Of a stretch of 64,000 nucleotides of DNA, positions 52,463 to 60,963 are shown piece after piece. Within the stretch, counting starts at the first letter, position 1; each line of letters starts with the position of its first letter. A program made the position numbers and the translations under genes. The stretch comes from AC-43 sp963728855 (GTDB lineage Bacteria; Actinomycetota; Actinomycetes; Mycobacteriales; Micromonosporaceae). Under the pieces are notes generated by a model, which saw nothing but the letters and a program-made list of their open reading frames with translations, was not told where the DNA came from and made no database searches. The DNA is taken from the NCBI GenBank assembly GCA_963728855.1, contig CAVSLN010000009.1, positions 186,001-250,000 on the forward strand, written 5' to 3'.

Positions 52463-52476
52463 GACGGCCGGAAGGT

Positions 52477-53109
52477 CTAGCCGTCGCTGCGGCTGCCGTA
52501 CACCTCGAACTCGTAGATGCGGGCTGCGCCCCCGTTGGCCTGCGTGCCGTTGATGATGTTCAGCCGGACGTAACGGGCGTGGGGGGTGACCCCAAAGGTG
52601 CTGACATCGGCCGTGTTGCCGTACTGCTGCACCGGCTTGGAGAAGTTGACCCCGTCCGGGGAGACCTCGATGGTGAAGTCACGGGTGTTCAACGTCGCGG
52701 GCTCCCCACCGGCGTGCGCATGCCGCACCACGAATCCCGTGATGTCGGCTTCCGAACCCAGGTCCACCTGCAGGAACTTCTGCTCCGCCAGCGAGCAGAA
52801 CTTGTCGCTGTTGCCACCCGACACGCTGCCGTTGACAGCCTTTTCCGGGCCCTCGTTGGCGTTGCACGGTGTCGAACCACTCACCTTTACCTGCTTGTCC
52901 AGTGCCAGATTTTCCCCGGACGGGGTAAAAGCGGGCGGAGCGCTCGGAATGCCCGGGATAGGCGGACGGGGCGGGCGGGGCGGAGCGGCCAGCTCCGCCG
53001 CGTAGACCAGCTTGCCGGTCACGGCGATACCGAAGGCCGCTGCCAGCACCAGCGCCACCCGCCACAGCTTGGCGCGGACGCCTGGCGTGCGCAGGTGTGA
53101 TCGTCTCAT
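52477..53109 (-). CDS. Secreted F5/8-type (discoidin/CBM32-like) lectin
   Basis: A 210-residue protein: signal or anchor (residues 17-38), Pro-rich linker (42-60), then one F5/8 type C domain beginning NLALDKQVKVSGSTPCNANEG and including LQVDLGSEADITGFVVRHA, TIEVSPDGVNFSKPV and ARYVRLNIINGTQANGGAARIYEFEVYG. No catalytic domain, so it probably binds sugars on its own or as a surface lectin. ATG at 53109. The upstream 100 bases are relatively A/T-rich, as expected for a promoter. Confidence 0.88.
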   Translation of the reverse strand: MRRSHLRTPGVRAKLWRVALVLAAAFGIAVTGKLVYAAELAAPPRPPRPPIPGIPSAPPAFTPSGENLALDKQVKVSGSTPCNANEGPEKAVNGSVSGGNSDKFCSLAEQKFLQVDLGSEADITGFVVRHAHAGGEPATLNTRDFTIEVSPDGVNFSKPVQQYGNTADVSTFGVTPHARYVRLNIINGTQANGGAARIYEFEVYGSRSDG

Positions 53110-53344
53110 CGAATGAAGTCCCTTCTGTCGGTGCGCCTGGTCGGGTCGGTGGCCGGGCGGCTGGGTTGACTGAGCGACTTCCACAATCACCTAAGTATCG
53201 AAGTTAGTCAATCTATCTGACTACTTATCCAGAAATGTCGTCATCCGCCGTGAGGTGGCCGCGCAGGCGCCAACTTATGAACGCGGTCAGCGACGGCGTG
53301 CGCTGCTCGCGGACGCAGGAAGAATCGTCCTGACCCATCACCCC

Positions 53345-53395
53345 ATCGGCCCGCCGAAGGACCGGTAGTGCTGGCACTACGGATCGGCGGCCCGC
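53345..53395 (-). terminator. Hairpin downstream of the MDMPI-like gene
   Basis: GTAGTG/CACTAC and CCGCCGA/TCGGCGG arms form an imperfect long stem with a 4-base loop (about 53350-53392), 40 bases after the gene stop. Plausible terminator for the minus-strand gene. The rest of the 53220-53434 gap shows nothing. Confidence 0.5.
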
Positions 53396-53434
53396 CTGCT
53401 ACGCCAACGCCCTCCCGGGTCGCCGGCGAGGGAG

Positions 53435-54187
53435 TCAGCTGACCTGGAGGCAGTCGAGCAGGCGGGCGTCGCCGCTCACCGCGAGGACGTCGAAGCCGAT
53501 CCGGCCCCAGAGGGCCAGTTGCAGGTCGCTGGCCGTACCCTGGGCGATCGCGCGCTCGTGCAGGTCGTCGTCGTCCAGCAGGGTGTCCCGGTCGAGCAGC
53601 GCCACCCCGCCGCCCTGGCGCAGCCGCAGGTGCCAGCTGTGCTCGAGGTCGGTGGCGTAGAGCGCGACCATCCCGTGCCGGTCGGGTGTGCACCGGCCCT
53701 TGCCGGCTGGCAGCAGCGTGTCGAGCACCTCGCCCACGCCGTCGGCGGCCAGCTTGGTCTCGATCGGCTCGGCCCGGGCCAGGGACATCTGCGCGTCCCA
53801 GCGGTGCAGCGAGGTCTCGTGCGCCATCCGCCGGTGCCAGAACGAGACCCGCTTCGCCTGGGGCGCCCAGTTCCACGCGGGCATCTCCGGGTCGAGCGCG
53901 TCGAGCAGGGCGAGCAGGGCGCCGTACGCCTGGTCGAACTCGACCAGCCCGGCGGTGGGCGCGCCTTCCGGCCGCAGCAGGTCGGGAGGGCCGGTGACGC
54001 CGCGGCTGACGTGGGAGGCGACCCAGGTGTAGAGCCGGACGAGGTGTCCGGTCAGGGCGCCGACCGTCCACTCGGGACGGGACGGTACCGGCATGCCGGG
54101 CTCGGCCTCGGCGATCACGGCCCGCAACCCCGGCCCGTCGGTGCGCATCGCGGCGAGCCAGAACTCCTTGTTCGCGTGGGCCTTCAT
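53435..54187 (-). CDS. Mycothiol-dependent maleylpyruvate-isomerase-family protein
   Basis: A 250-residue MDMPI/DinB-fold protein. WTVGALTGHLVRLYTWV near the N-terminus and RRMAHETSLHRWDAQM near residue 120 carry the metal-binding His residues of the family. Members use mycothiol as cofactor for isomerisation, fitting the mycothiol-producing context (mshA, mshD in the window), but the substrate is unknown. The gene is divergent from murB. Confidence 0.85.
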   Translation of the reverse strand: MKAHANKEFWLAAMRTDGPGLRAVIAEAEPGMPVPSRPEWTVGALTGHLVRLYTWVASHVSRGVTGPPDLLRPEGAPTAGLVEFDQAYGALLALLDALDPEMPAWNWAPQAKRVSFWHRRMAHETSLHRWDAQMSLARAEPIETKLAADGVGEVLDTLLPAGKGRCTPDRHGMVALYATDLEHSWHLRLRQGGGVALLDRDTLLDDDDLHERAIAQGTASDLQLALWGRIGFDVLAVSGDARLLDCLQVS

Positions 54188-54240
54188 GTCCGCCTCCCCC
54201 GACGCTGGGTGGTACTCACAGTAAAGCCTAGGGTTATCGG

Positions 54241-55266
54241 GTGCACTACGGCGACCGCGACCTGGCGTCCCGGACGACCCTGCGGCTCGGCGGGCCCGCC
54301 GAGCGGCTGGTCACCGCGACTGTAACGGACGAAGTTCCCCAACTGGTACGGGCACTCCACCCGCTCCTGGTGCTCGCCGGCGGCAGCAACGTCGTCGTCG
54401 GGGACGACGGGTACCCGGGCACCGTGCTGCTCCTGCGCACGACGGGTGTGGGGGCGACCCCGGACAGCGACGGCGTCACCGTAACCGTCGCCGCGGGCGA
54501 GCCGTGGGACGAGGTGGTCGCCCGTACGGTCGCCGAGGGCTGGTCGGGCATCGAGTGCCTGTCCGGGATCCCGGGCTCGGCAGGTGCCACCCCGATCCAG
54601 AACGTCGGCGCGTACGGGCAGGAGGTGGCCGAGACGATCGCCGCCGTACGGGTCCACGACCGGCACCGCGACGTCGTCGAGACGCTCGCGCCGGCTGACT
54701 GCGGCTTCGGGTACCGCACGAGCGTATTCAAGCACTCTGATCGATGGATCGTTCTCGAGGTGGTGCTGCGCCTGGCGCGCACCGCCGGGTCGGCGCCGAT
54801 CCGGTACCCGGAGCTGGCCAAGGCGCTCGGCGTGACCGTGGGGGAGCGGGCGCCGCTCGACGAGGTGCGGGCGGCCGTACTCAAGCTGCGTGCCGGCAAG
54901 GGCATGGTGCTCGACCCCGACGACCCCGACACGTACTCGGTCGGCTCGTTCTTCACCAACCCGGTGCTCACCGCCGACGCGTACGAGCGGCTGCGGGCCC
55001 GCGCGGCCGACGCCCCGGCCTGGCCCGGCACGGACGGCACGGTCAAGACCAGCGCCGCCTGGCTGATCGAGCACGCCGGCTTCCACAAGGGGTACGGGCA
55101 CGGCAGCGTCGCCATCTCGTCCAAGCACACGCTCGCGCTCACCAACCGGGGCAACGGCAGTACGGCCGAGCTGCTCGACCTCGCCCGCGAGATCCGGACC
55201 GGAGTGGAGCGGCGCTTCGGCGTGACCCTCGTACCCGAGCCGGTCCTGGTGGGCTGTGCGCTCTAG
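54241..55266 (+). CDS. murB: UDP-N-acetylenolpyruvoylglucosamine reductase MurB
   Basis: A 341-residue flavoprotein of peptidoglycan precursor synthesis: NADPH reduction of UDP-GlcNAc-enolpyruvate to UDP-MurNAc. LVLAGGSNVVVGDDGYPG (FAD phosphate loop), IPGSAGATPIQNVGAYGQE, the active-site YRTSVFK region, and SVGSFFTNPVL (Ser proton donor) are present. GTG start; TAGGGT just upstream suggests a leaderless transcript. Orthologue order (murB near SDR and mshA) matches mycobacteria. Confidence 0.95.
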   Translation: MHYGDRDLASRTTLRLGGPAERLVTATVTDEVPQLVRALHPLLVLAGGSNVVVGDDGYPGTVLLLRTTGVGATPDSDGVTVTVAAGEPWDEVVARTVAEGWSGIECLSGIPGSAGATPIQNVGAYGQEVAETIAAVRVHDRHRDVVETLAPADCGFGYRTSVFKHSDRWIVLEVVLRLARTAGSAPIRYPELAKALGVTVGERAPLDEVRAAVLKLRAGKGMVLDPDDPDTYSVGSFFTNPVLTADAYERLRARAADAPAWPGTDGTVKTSAAWLIEHAGFHKGYGHGSVAISSKHTLALTNRGNGSTAELLDLAREIRTGVERRFGVTLVPEPVLVGCAL

Positions 55267-55272
55267 TGCGAT

Positions 55273-55336
55273 CAGCGGATCATGTCCGCTAGCGGTCAAT
55301 CCGCTCAGCGGTCAATCCGCTCAGCGGGTCATGTCC
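55273..55336. repeat. Short tandem repeats at the MgtC gene end
   Basis: AGCGGTCAATCCGCTC is present twice (55291, 55307), flanked by two copies of AGCGGATCATGTCC/AGCGGGTCATGTCC (55273, 55323). The 16-base unit includes the stop codon of the minus-strand MgtC gene, and its inverted arms allow small hairpins that may serve as a bidirectional terminator between murB and MgtC. Confidence 0.7.
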
Positions 55337-55965
55337 ACGCCCTTCACGCCGGACAGCTCGCGTAGGCGCTCGCTGATCTCGGCCAGCGAGTGGTGGTGCT
55401 TGGGCCGCGCCACCATCAGGATCTGCTGTTCGGTACCCGTGTAGTTGATCCGCAGCACCCGCCCGTGGCGCAGCACCTCGCGCGCCAGGTGCTCCACCTC
55501 GTGGATGGACGCCTCGCAGGTCAGCGTGAGGGTCAGCTCGACCGGCCGGCGGTGCGGCAGCGTCTCGTGCTCCAGCCGCTTGACCACGAGCAGGACGCCG
55601 ATGGCCAGGACGGTGGCGGCGATGGAGGGCAGCCACTGCCGCAGGCCGACCGCGACGCCGACCGCGGCCGTCACCCAGAGCGACGCCGCCGTGGTGAGGC
55701 CGCGCACGCCGGTACCCTCGCGCAGGATCGCGCCGCCGCCGAGGAACCCGACGCCGGTGATGACCGGGGCGGCCAGGGTGGCCGGGTTGCTGGCCACGGC
55801 GTTCGCGCCGGCCAGCGTGACGATGACGCCGCCGAGCGCGACGAGCATGTGGGTACGGAGCCCGGCCGGCTGGGCCGACAGCTCCCGTTCGAGTCCGATG
55901 GCCGCGCCGAGCACGATCGCCAGCGCGATCTGGGCGGCCACGATGATGGTCGTCAACACGGGCAT
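55321..55965 (-). CDS. MgtC/SapB-family membrane protein
   Basis: A 214-residue protein: five helices in the N-terminal 140 residues, with IGLERELSAQPAGLRTHMLVALG and GVGFLGGGAILREGTGVRGLTTAASLWVTAAVG typical of MgtC, and a C-terminal ACT-like cytoplasmic domain. MgtC proteins modulate magnesium stress, phosphate uptake and virulence in other bacteria. ATG start chosen at the first residue of the membrane segment. Confidence 0.9.
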   Translation of the reverse strand: MPVLTTIIVAAQIALAIVLGAAIGLERELSAQPAGLRTHMLVALGGVIVTLAGANAVASNPATLAAPVITGVGFLGGGAILREGTGVRGLTTAASLWVTAAVGVAVGLRQWLPSIAATVLAIGVLLVVKRLEHETLPHRRPVELTLTLTCEASIHEVEHLAREVLRHGRVLRINYTGTEQQILMVARPKHHHSLAEISERLRELSGVKGVDMTR

Positions 55966-56003
55966 CACTATCGCCCGTAGGGTCGTCGCCGACCATCGGT
56001 CGG

Positions 56004-56795
56004 TCAGCGGGATGACACGACTTGCCAGGGTACGGTGACCTCGCCGAGACACCAGCGGGCCCGCCGGTCCAGGATCGGCCAGCCGTCCCTGCGCAGCGCC
56101 TCGACCGAGCGGATCCAGCGCTGCCGGGGCCCGAACGTGCCGTACGGCGCGGCGAGGCGCCACGACTCGTCCAGTGCCTGAACGAACGCGTGTACCGGAT
56201 GCCCCGGTACGTTGTGGTGGATCAGCGCCTTGGGCAGCCGCTCGGCGAGGGCACCCGGAGTGTCCAATGTAGACAGTCGGGCGGCCAGGGTGAGGGAGAC
56301 CGGCCCCTGCGCCGTCAGCCGTACCCAAGACGCCAGCCGGCCCAGCTCGTCACACGTACCCTCGACGACCGTGCCGCCCGGGGCGAGCCGGTCGGTCATC
56401 GTGGCCCATGCCGGGGCGACCGCCGACTCGTCGTACTGGCGCAGCACGTTCATCGCCCGTACCAGTACGGGGCGCAGCCCGGCCAGCTCGAAGCCGCCCC
56501 GCCGGAACGTCAGGTACGGCGGCTGCGCGGCGGGCTGCGCGGCGGCCACCCGTACCGGGTCGATCTCGAGGCCCACGACCCGTACGTCCGGCCGGACCCG
56601 GGCCAGCCGCGCGCGCAGCTCGACCGCCGTCACTGGCGACGCGCCGTACCCCAGGTCGACCACCACCGGCTCGGCGGCGCCACGCAGCAGCCGGCCGAGG
56701 GTTGCGGCGAGCCAGGAGTCGTTGCGGCGCAACCGGTTCGGGTTGGTCGTACCCCGGGTCAGCGCGCCGACGGGCGGCACCGAACGCGGCGTCAC
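56004..56795 (-). CDS. Class I SAM-dependent methyltransferase-like protein
   Basis: A 263-residue Rossmann-fold protein. PVVVDLGYGASPVTAVELRARLA is motif I (acid, then glycines), VVGLEIDPVRVAAA is the ribose-binding acidic loop, and PGGTVVEGTCDELGR the later strand. The GTG start overlaps the stop of the SDR gene, so both are co-translated. Substrate not evident. Confidence 0.85.
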   Translation of the reverse strand: MTPRSVPPVGALTRGTTNPNRLRRNDSWLAATLGRLLRGAAEPVVVDLGYGASPVTAVELRARLARVRPDVRVVGLEIDPVRVAAAQPAAQPPYLTFRRGGFELAGLRPVLVRAMNVLRQYDESAVAPAWATMTDRLAPGGTVVEGTCDELGRLASWVRLTAQGPVSLTLAARLSTLDTPGALAERLPKALIHHNVPGHPVHAFVQALDESWRLAAPYGTFGPRQRWIRSVEALRRDGWPILDRRARWCLGEVTVPWQVVSSR

Positions 56796-57565
56796 GACAC
56801 CCGGTGGATCTTGTGCTGCGCGGCCTGCGCGAGCGGCCGGACGACGAGGCGGTCGATGTTGACGTGGTGCGGCCGGGTGGCGCACCAGGCGATGCAGTCG
56901 GCGATGTCCTCGGCGGTGAGCGGCTCGGCGACCCCGGCGTAGACGGCCGCGGCCCGCTCGGCGTCGCCACCGAAGCGGTTGAGCGCGAACTCGTCGGTCT
57001 TCACCATGCCCGGGTCGATCTCCACCACCCGTACCGGCCGGCCGCACAGCTCCAGCCGGAGCGTCTCGGCGAGCGCGGTCTGCGCGTGCTTCGCGGCCGC
57101 GTACCCGCCGCCGCCCTCGTACACGATGAGCCCGGCGGTGGAGCTGAGCACCACGACGGTACCGCTGCCGGAGCGCTCCAGGGCGGGCAGCAGCGCCTGG
57201 GTGACGCGCAGCGTACCGAGGACGTTCACGTCGTACATCCGTTGCCAGCCCGCCGGGTCGGCGCGCTCGATCGGGTCGCCGCCGACCGCGCCGCCGGCGT
57301 TGTTGACCAGCAGCGTGAGGTCGCCGTCCAGCTCGTCCACGGCGGCGCCGATCGCGGCCACGCCGGCCGGGTCGGTCACGTCGGCGGTCACCGCGGTGGC
57401 CGCGCCGCCACCCCCGGAGATCTCCTTGACCACGGCGTCCAGCCGGTCCGCGCGGCGGGCCACCGCGACGACGTGGAAGCCCTCGGTGGCCAGCCGGCGC
57501 GCGGTGGCCGCGCCGATCCCGCTGGACGCTCCGGTGATCACGGCAATGGGGTACGGCGTCGCCAT
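56792..57565 (-). CDS. SDR-family oxidoreductase (Rv0484c-like)
   Basis: A 257-residue short-chain dehydrogenase. VITGASSGIGAATARRLA (TGxxxGIG), LLVNNAGGAVG (NNAG), SSTAGLIVYEGGGGYAAAKHA (Ser, Tyr, Lys catalytic set; YxxxK) and EIDPGMVKTDEF are visible. NADP preference is suggested by ARRADR after the second strand. Located between murB and mshA, as Rv0484c in mycobacteria. Substrate unknown. Confidence 0.93.
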   Translation of the reverse strand: MATPYPIAVITGASSGIGAATARRLATEGFHVVAVARRADRLDAVVKEISGGGGAATAVTADVTDPAGVAAIGAAVDELDGDLTLLVNNAGGAVGGDPIERADPAGWQRMYDVNVLGTLRVTQALLPALERSGSGTVVVLSSTAGLIVYEGGGGYAAAKHAQTALAETLRLELCGRPVRVVEIDPGMVKTDEFALNRFGGDAERAAAVYAGVAEPLTAEDIADCIAWCATRPHHVNIDRLVVRPLAQAAQHKIHRVS

Positions 57566-57887
57566 GCCCCCATCTTGCCCGGTCGGGTAACGCGAGCCCG
57601 CCGCAGCCGTCCTGTCAGCCGGGCGGAAAGCAGACCCCTCACCCTCTACCTGCCGCTCAAGGCGGGCGCCAGCGGGCTGCGGTTCTTCAACAACACGTCG
57701 ATGGGCCCGGACTTTGACCGGATCACCGTCCGTAGCTGACCGACATCGATGGGATCTCGGTCACTCCGCACGGCGAAGCGGGGTACCCGCGAGGGAAGAT
57801 GCCCGAGGGTCATCGGGTTGATCCGGTAGGTACCCGGGCACGGGAGACCTCATCAGCGCCGAACAAGCGCCGACCAAGGAGCGGACT
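57566..57887. other. Spacer upstream of mshA with a gene remnant
   Basis: 320 bases. Part is a carbohydrate-binding-module remnant (57615-57739). The final 150 bases before mshA are GC-rich with GGTACCCG words but no clear promoter boxes. Confidence 0.5.
57615..57739 (+). pseudogene. Remnant of a carbohydrate-binding module
   Basis: The + strand reads SRPLTLYLPLKAGASGLRFF, then NNTSMGPDFDRITVRS and a stop. This is how CBM35/CBM6-type modules end (...L..G.N.I.F.......PD.D.I.V). The upstream sequence is the opposite-strand SDR gene, so the rest of the glycosidase or lectin is gone. Confidence 0.5.
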
Positions 57888-59204
57888 GTGACGCGTGTGG
57901 GCACGCTGTGCGGCAGGACTGCGCGGTTCCCCCGCCGGGTGGCCGTACTCTCGGTGCACACCTCGCCGCTGCACCAGCCCGGAACCGGCGACGCGGGCGG
58001 CATGAACGTCTACATCGTCGAGGTCGCCCGGCGGCTGGCCCAGGCCGGCGTCGAGGTCGAGATGTTCACCCGGGCGACCGCCAGTGACCTGCCGTCCTGT
58101 GTCGAGATGGCGCCCGGGGTGCTGGTCCGGCACGTGATCGCCGGCCCGTTCGAGGGGCTCGCCAAGGAGGACCTGCCGGCCCAGCTGTGCGCGTTCACCC
58201 ACGGGGTGATGCGCGCCGAGGCCGCCCGCTCGCCCGGCTGGTACGACCTGATCCACTCGCACTACTGGCTCTCCGGCCAGGTCGGCTGGCTGGCCAAGGA
58301 CCGCTGGGGCGTACCGCTGGTGCACACCGCGCACACCCTTGCGAAGGTGAAGAACGGCAAGCTCGCCGCCGGGGACAGCCCGGAGCCGATGAGCCGGGTG
58401 ATCGGCGAGGAGCAGGTGGTCGCCGAGGCGGACCGGCTCGTGGCGAACACGCCGACCGAGGCCCGCGAGCTGGTCGACCTGTACGGCGCGCCGGAGGACC
58501 GGGTGTCCGTGGTCGAGCCCGGGGTGGACCTGGACCGGTTCACGCCGGCGGCGCTGGGCCGGGAGGCCGCCGTACGGAGTGCGGCGCGGCGCCGGCTCGG
58601 CCTGCCCGAGCGCGGGTACGTGGTCGCGTTCGTCGGCCGCATCCAGCCGCTCAAGGCGCCCGACGTCCTGCTTCGGGCGGTCGCCCAGCTGCCAGACCCG
58701 GTGGCCGACCGGCTCACCGTCGCGATCGTCGGCGGCAACAGCGGCAGCGGGCTGGACCTCGCCGGGCTCGCGACGGCGCTCGGCATCGGGGACCGGGTGC
58801 GGTTCCTCCCGCCGCAGAGTCGCGACGGCCTGCCCGACCTGTACCGGGCCGCCGACGTGGTGGCTGTACCGAGCTACAACGAGTCCTTCGGGCTGGTGGC
58901 GCTGGAGGCGCAGGCGTGCGGTACGCCCGTCCTGGCGGCCGCGGTCGGCGGCCTCGTCACGGCCGTACGGGACGGGGTGTCCGGGGTGCTCGTGGACGGG
59001 CACGACGCCGGTGCCTGGGCCCGGGGACTCGACCGGCTGCTGTCCGAGCCGCGCCGACGCGCCCAGCTGTCCCGGGGCGCGATCGGGCACGCGCGGCGGT
59101 TCTCCTGGAACTGCACCGCCGCCAGCCTGCTCGCGGTCTACCGTGACGCGGTGAGCGAGTACCGGACCCGGTACGCCGCCGAGAGCTTGCGGGTCGGCGT
59201 ATGA
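57888..59204 (+). CDS. mshA: D-inositol-3-phosphate glycosyltransferase MshA
   Basis: A 438-residue GT4 enzyme, first committed step of mycothiol synthesis: GlcNAc transfer to inositol-1-phosphate. RRVAVLSVHTSPLHQPGTGD and GGMNVYIVEVARRLA bind the acceptor, and YNESFGLVALEAQACGTPVLA binds UDP-GlcNAc (E-x7-E). GTG start. The gene end is duplicated: AAESLRVGV plus stop is repeated before ybjN. Confidence 0.96.
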   Translation: MTRVGTLCGRTARFPRRVAVLSVHTSPLHQPGTGDAGGMNVYIVEVARRLAQAGVEVEMFTRATASDLPSCVEMAPGVLVRHVIAGPFEGLAKEDLPAQLCAFTHGVMRAEAARSPGWYDLIHSHYWLSGQVGWLAKDRWGVPLVHTAHTLAKVKNGKLAAGDSPEPMSRVIGEEQVVAEADRLVANTPTEARELVDLYGAPEDRVSVVEPGVDLDRFTPAALGREAAVRSAARRRLGLPERGYVVAFVGRIQPLKAPDVLLRAVAQLPDPVADRLTVAIVGGNSGSGLDLAGLATALGIGDRVRFLPPQSRDGLPDLYRAADVVAVPSYNESFGLVALEAQACGTPVLAAAVGGLVTAVRDGVSGVLVDGHDAGAWARGLDRLLSEPRRRAQLSRGAIGHARRFSWNCTAASLLAVYRDAVSEYRTRYAAESLRVGV

Positions 59205-59236
59205 GTGCCGCCGAGAGCTTGCGGGTCGGCGTATGA
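59175..59236 (+). repeat. 30-bp duplication making an 11-codon minicistron
   Basis: GCCGCCGAGAGCTTGCGGGT...ATGA is present at 59175-59204 and 59207-59236. The first ATGA holds the mshA stop and a new ATG (59201); from it, MSAAESLRVGV is encoded and stops at the TGA of the second ATGA, whose ATG starts ybjN. The duplication thus inserted a coupled mini-gene that repeats the MshA C-terminus. Confidence 0.85.
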
Positions 59237-59730
59237 ACGTCACCGACATCATCGAGTCCACGCTGGCCGAGCGCGGCGTCGAGTGGGAGAAGACCGGCGA
59301 GTCGGCGTACGCGGTGACCCTGCCCGGTACCCACAAGCTCAAGACCGTCTGCAACCTCGTCGTCGGCGGGCACGCGCTGCGCATCGAGGCGTTCGTGATG
59401 CGCCAGCCGGACGAGCGCCGCGAGGAGCTGTGGGCGTGGCTGCTGCAGCGCAACGCCCGCATGTACGGGGTCGCCTTCGCCATCGATAAAGTCGGCGACG
59501 TCTATCTGACAGGCCGGGTCGGGCTACCCTCGGTCACCGCTGACGAGCTGGACCGGCTGCTCGGCGCCGTACTCACGTACGCCGACGAAAGCTTCGACAC
59601 GATGCTCGAAATCGGCTTCGGCACGGCGATCCGGCGCGAATGGGCCTGGCGGGTCAAGCGCGGCGAGCCCGTGGACAACCTGCGCGCCTTCCAGCACCTG
59701 GTCAATCCGTCCTCAGCCAATCCGTCCTAA
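59233..59730 (+). CDS. YbjN-domain protein (Rv0487-like)
   Basis: A 165-residue protein of the YbjN superfamily, related in fold to type III secretion chaperones. LAERGVEWEKTGESAYAVTLPG, VVGGHALRIEAFVMRQPDERREELWAWLLQRN and AIDKVGDVYLTGRVGL are characteristic. It always lies between mshA and gpm in actinobacteria; function unknown. Its 3' end shows a short duplication (CAATCCGTCCT at 59703 and 59718). Confidence 0.9.
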   Translation: MNVTDIIESTLAERGVEWEKTGESAYAVTLPGTHKLKTVCNLVVGGHALRIEAFVMRQPDERREELWAWLLQRNARMYGVAFAIDKVGDVYLTGRVGLPSVTADELDRLLGAVLTYADESFDTMLEIGFGTAIRREWAWRVKRGEPVDNLRAFQHLVNPSSANPS

Positions 59731-60150
59731 CTGGACTGTCCACTGTGGATGATCCTCACGTTCTGTGAGGGACATGACAGGACGACCGACTTGAGCCCGG
59801 TACCCCTGGCCCGTATCTTGATCAGCAGGCCGGACGTCGCCGCCAGGTTCCCGGATCGGGGCGAGGGGGGTGCGGCGGAGTCGGGTCGAGTAGGTGGCGC
59901 GAACGTTGGGGGACGTAGGGTACGCCACCGGACGGCGGACGAGGCTGGCGCGGTCTGTACCGCGCCGCCCGCCGCCGTCCATCGCTGGCGCTTCCCTCTG
60001 GTAATGCCCATCTTGCATACAACTCCTTACGCCATATGGGCCGGGCTCGATCCTGGTCACCCGCTTTTCCCTGTGTCGGCCGTCACCTGGGAGAATTGAC
60101 CCCATGAGCGAGCGAAGCGAGCGAATCATGGGCTCAGTCGAATCTGTGCC
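59731..60150. other. Spacer between ybjN and gpm
   Basis: About 420 bases. A GTCCACTGTGGAT variant of the window-wide palindrome lies at 59738. Near 60106-60123, GAGCGAGCGAAGCGAGCG is a GAGCG/AAGCG repeat often seen in actinobacterial intergenic DNA. Frames on both strands are Arg/Pro-rich and not credible genes. Confidence 0.5.
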
Positions 60151-60187
60151 TCATGCGGTCACGGAGTGCAGCGGAGTGACCGCATGA
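60151..60187 (+). promoter_or_regulatory. Hairpin enclosing the gpm start
   Basis: TCATGCGGTCAC and GTGACCGCATGA are perfect 12-base inverted arms with a 13-base loop. The right arm contains the gpm ATG (60184). The ribosome site GGAG (60172-60175) sits in the loop next to it. In RNA the start codon would be paired, which suggests translational control. Confidence 0.65.
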
Positions 60188-60938
60188 GCGTCGGCACCCT
60201 CGTGCTGCTCCGCCACGGCGAGAGCGAGTGGAACGCGAAGAACCTGTTCACCGGCTGGGTCGACGTGGACCTGTCGGCGCAGGGCGAGGACGAGGCGCGC
60301 CGCGGCGGCGAGCTGCTGCGCGCCAAGGGCCTGCTGCCCGACGTGGTGCACACATCCGTGCTGCGGCGGGCCATCCGCACCGCCGAGCTGGCGCTGCACG
60401 CCGCGGACCGGCACTGGATCCCGGTACGCCGCAGCTGGCGGCTCAACGAGCGGCACTACGGCGCGCTGCAGGGCAAGAACAAGAAGCAGACCCTGGAGGA
60501 GTACGGCGAGGAGCAGTTCATGCTCTGGCGCCGCTCCTACGACGTACCCCCGCCGCCGATCGCCGATGACGACGAGTACTCGCAGTTCGGCGACCCGCGC
60601 TACACCGCTGCTGCCGCCCGAGGCCCGCCCGCGCACCGAGTGCCTCAAGGACGTGCTCGCCCGGGCGCTGCCGTACTGGTACGACGGGATCGTGCCGGAC
60701 CTGCTGGCCGGCCGTACGGTGCTGGTGGCCGCGCACGGCAACTCGCTGCGCGCGCTCGTCAAGCACCTCGACGGGATCTCCGACGAGGCGATCGCCAAGC
60801 TGAACATCCCGACCGGCATCCCGCTGCGGTACGACCTGGACCCGGTGACGCTGCGCCCGCTCGTGCGCGGGTGGGGCGTACCTCGACCCGGACGCGGCCG
60901 TAGCCGCCGCGGCCGCGGTCGCCAACCAGGGCCGCTGA
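60184..60938 (+). CDS. gpmA: 2,3-bisphosphoglycerate-dependent phosphoglycerate mutase, two frameshifts
   Basis: Glycolytic mutase of about 250 residues. LVLLRHGESEWNAKNLFTGW holds the phospho-histidine RHG. SWRLNERHYGALQGKNK, the C-terminal LVAAHGNSLRALVKHL (second His) and the tail AYLDPDAAVAAAAAVANQGR are recognisable in three frames. Indels lie near 60607 (after DPRY) and near 60870 (CGCGGGTGGGG, one extra G). All active-site residues survive, so the breaks are probably consensus errors. Confidence 0.9.
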
Positions 60939-60963
60939 CCGTTGTACGGGGGCCTCGGCCGGG

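Noticed and set aside
59749..60099. 116-residue plus-strand frame between ybjN and gpm
   Set aside because: No family resemblance, poor start context, and competing frames on the other strand of equal quality.
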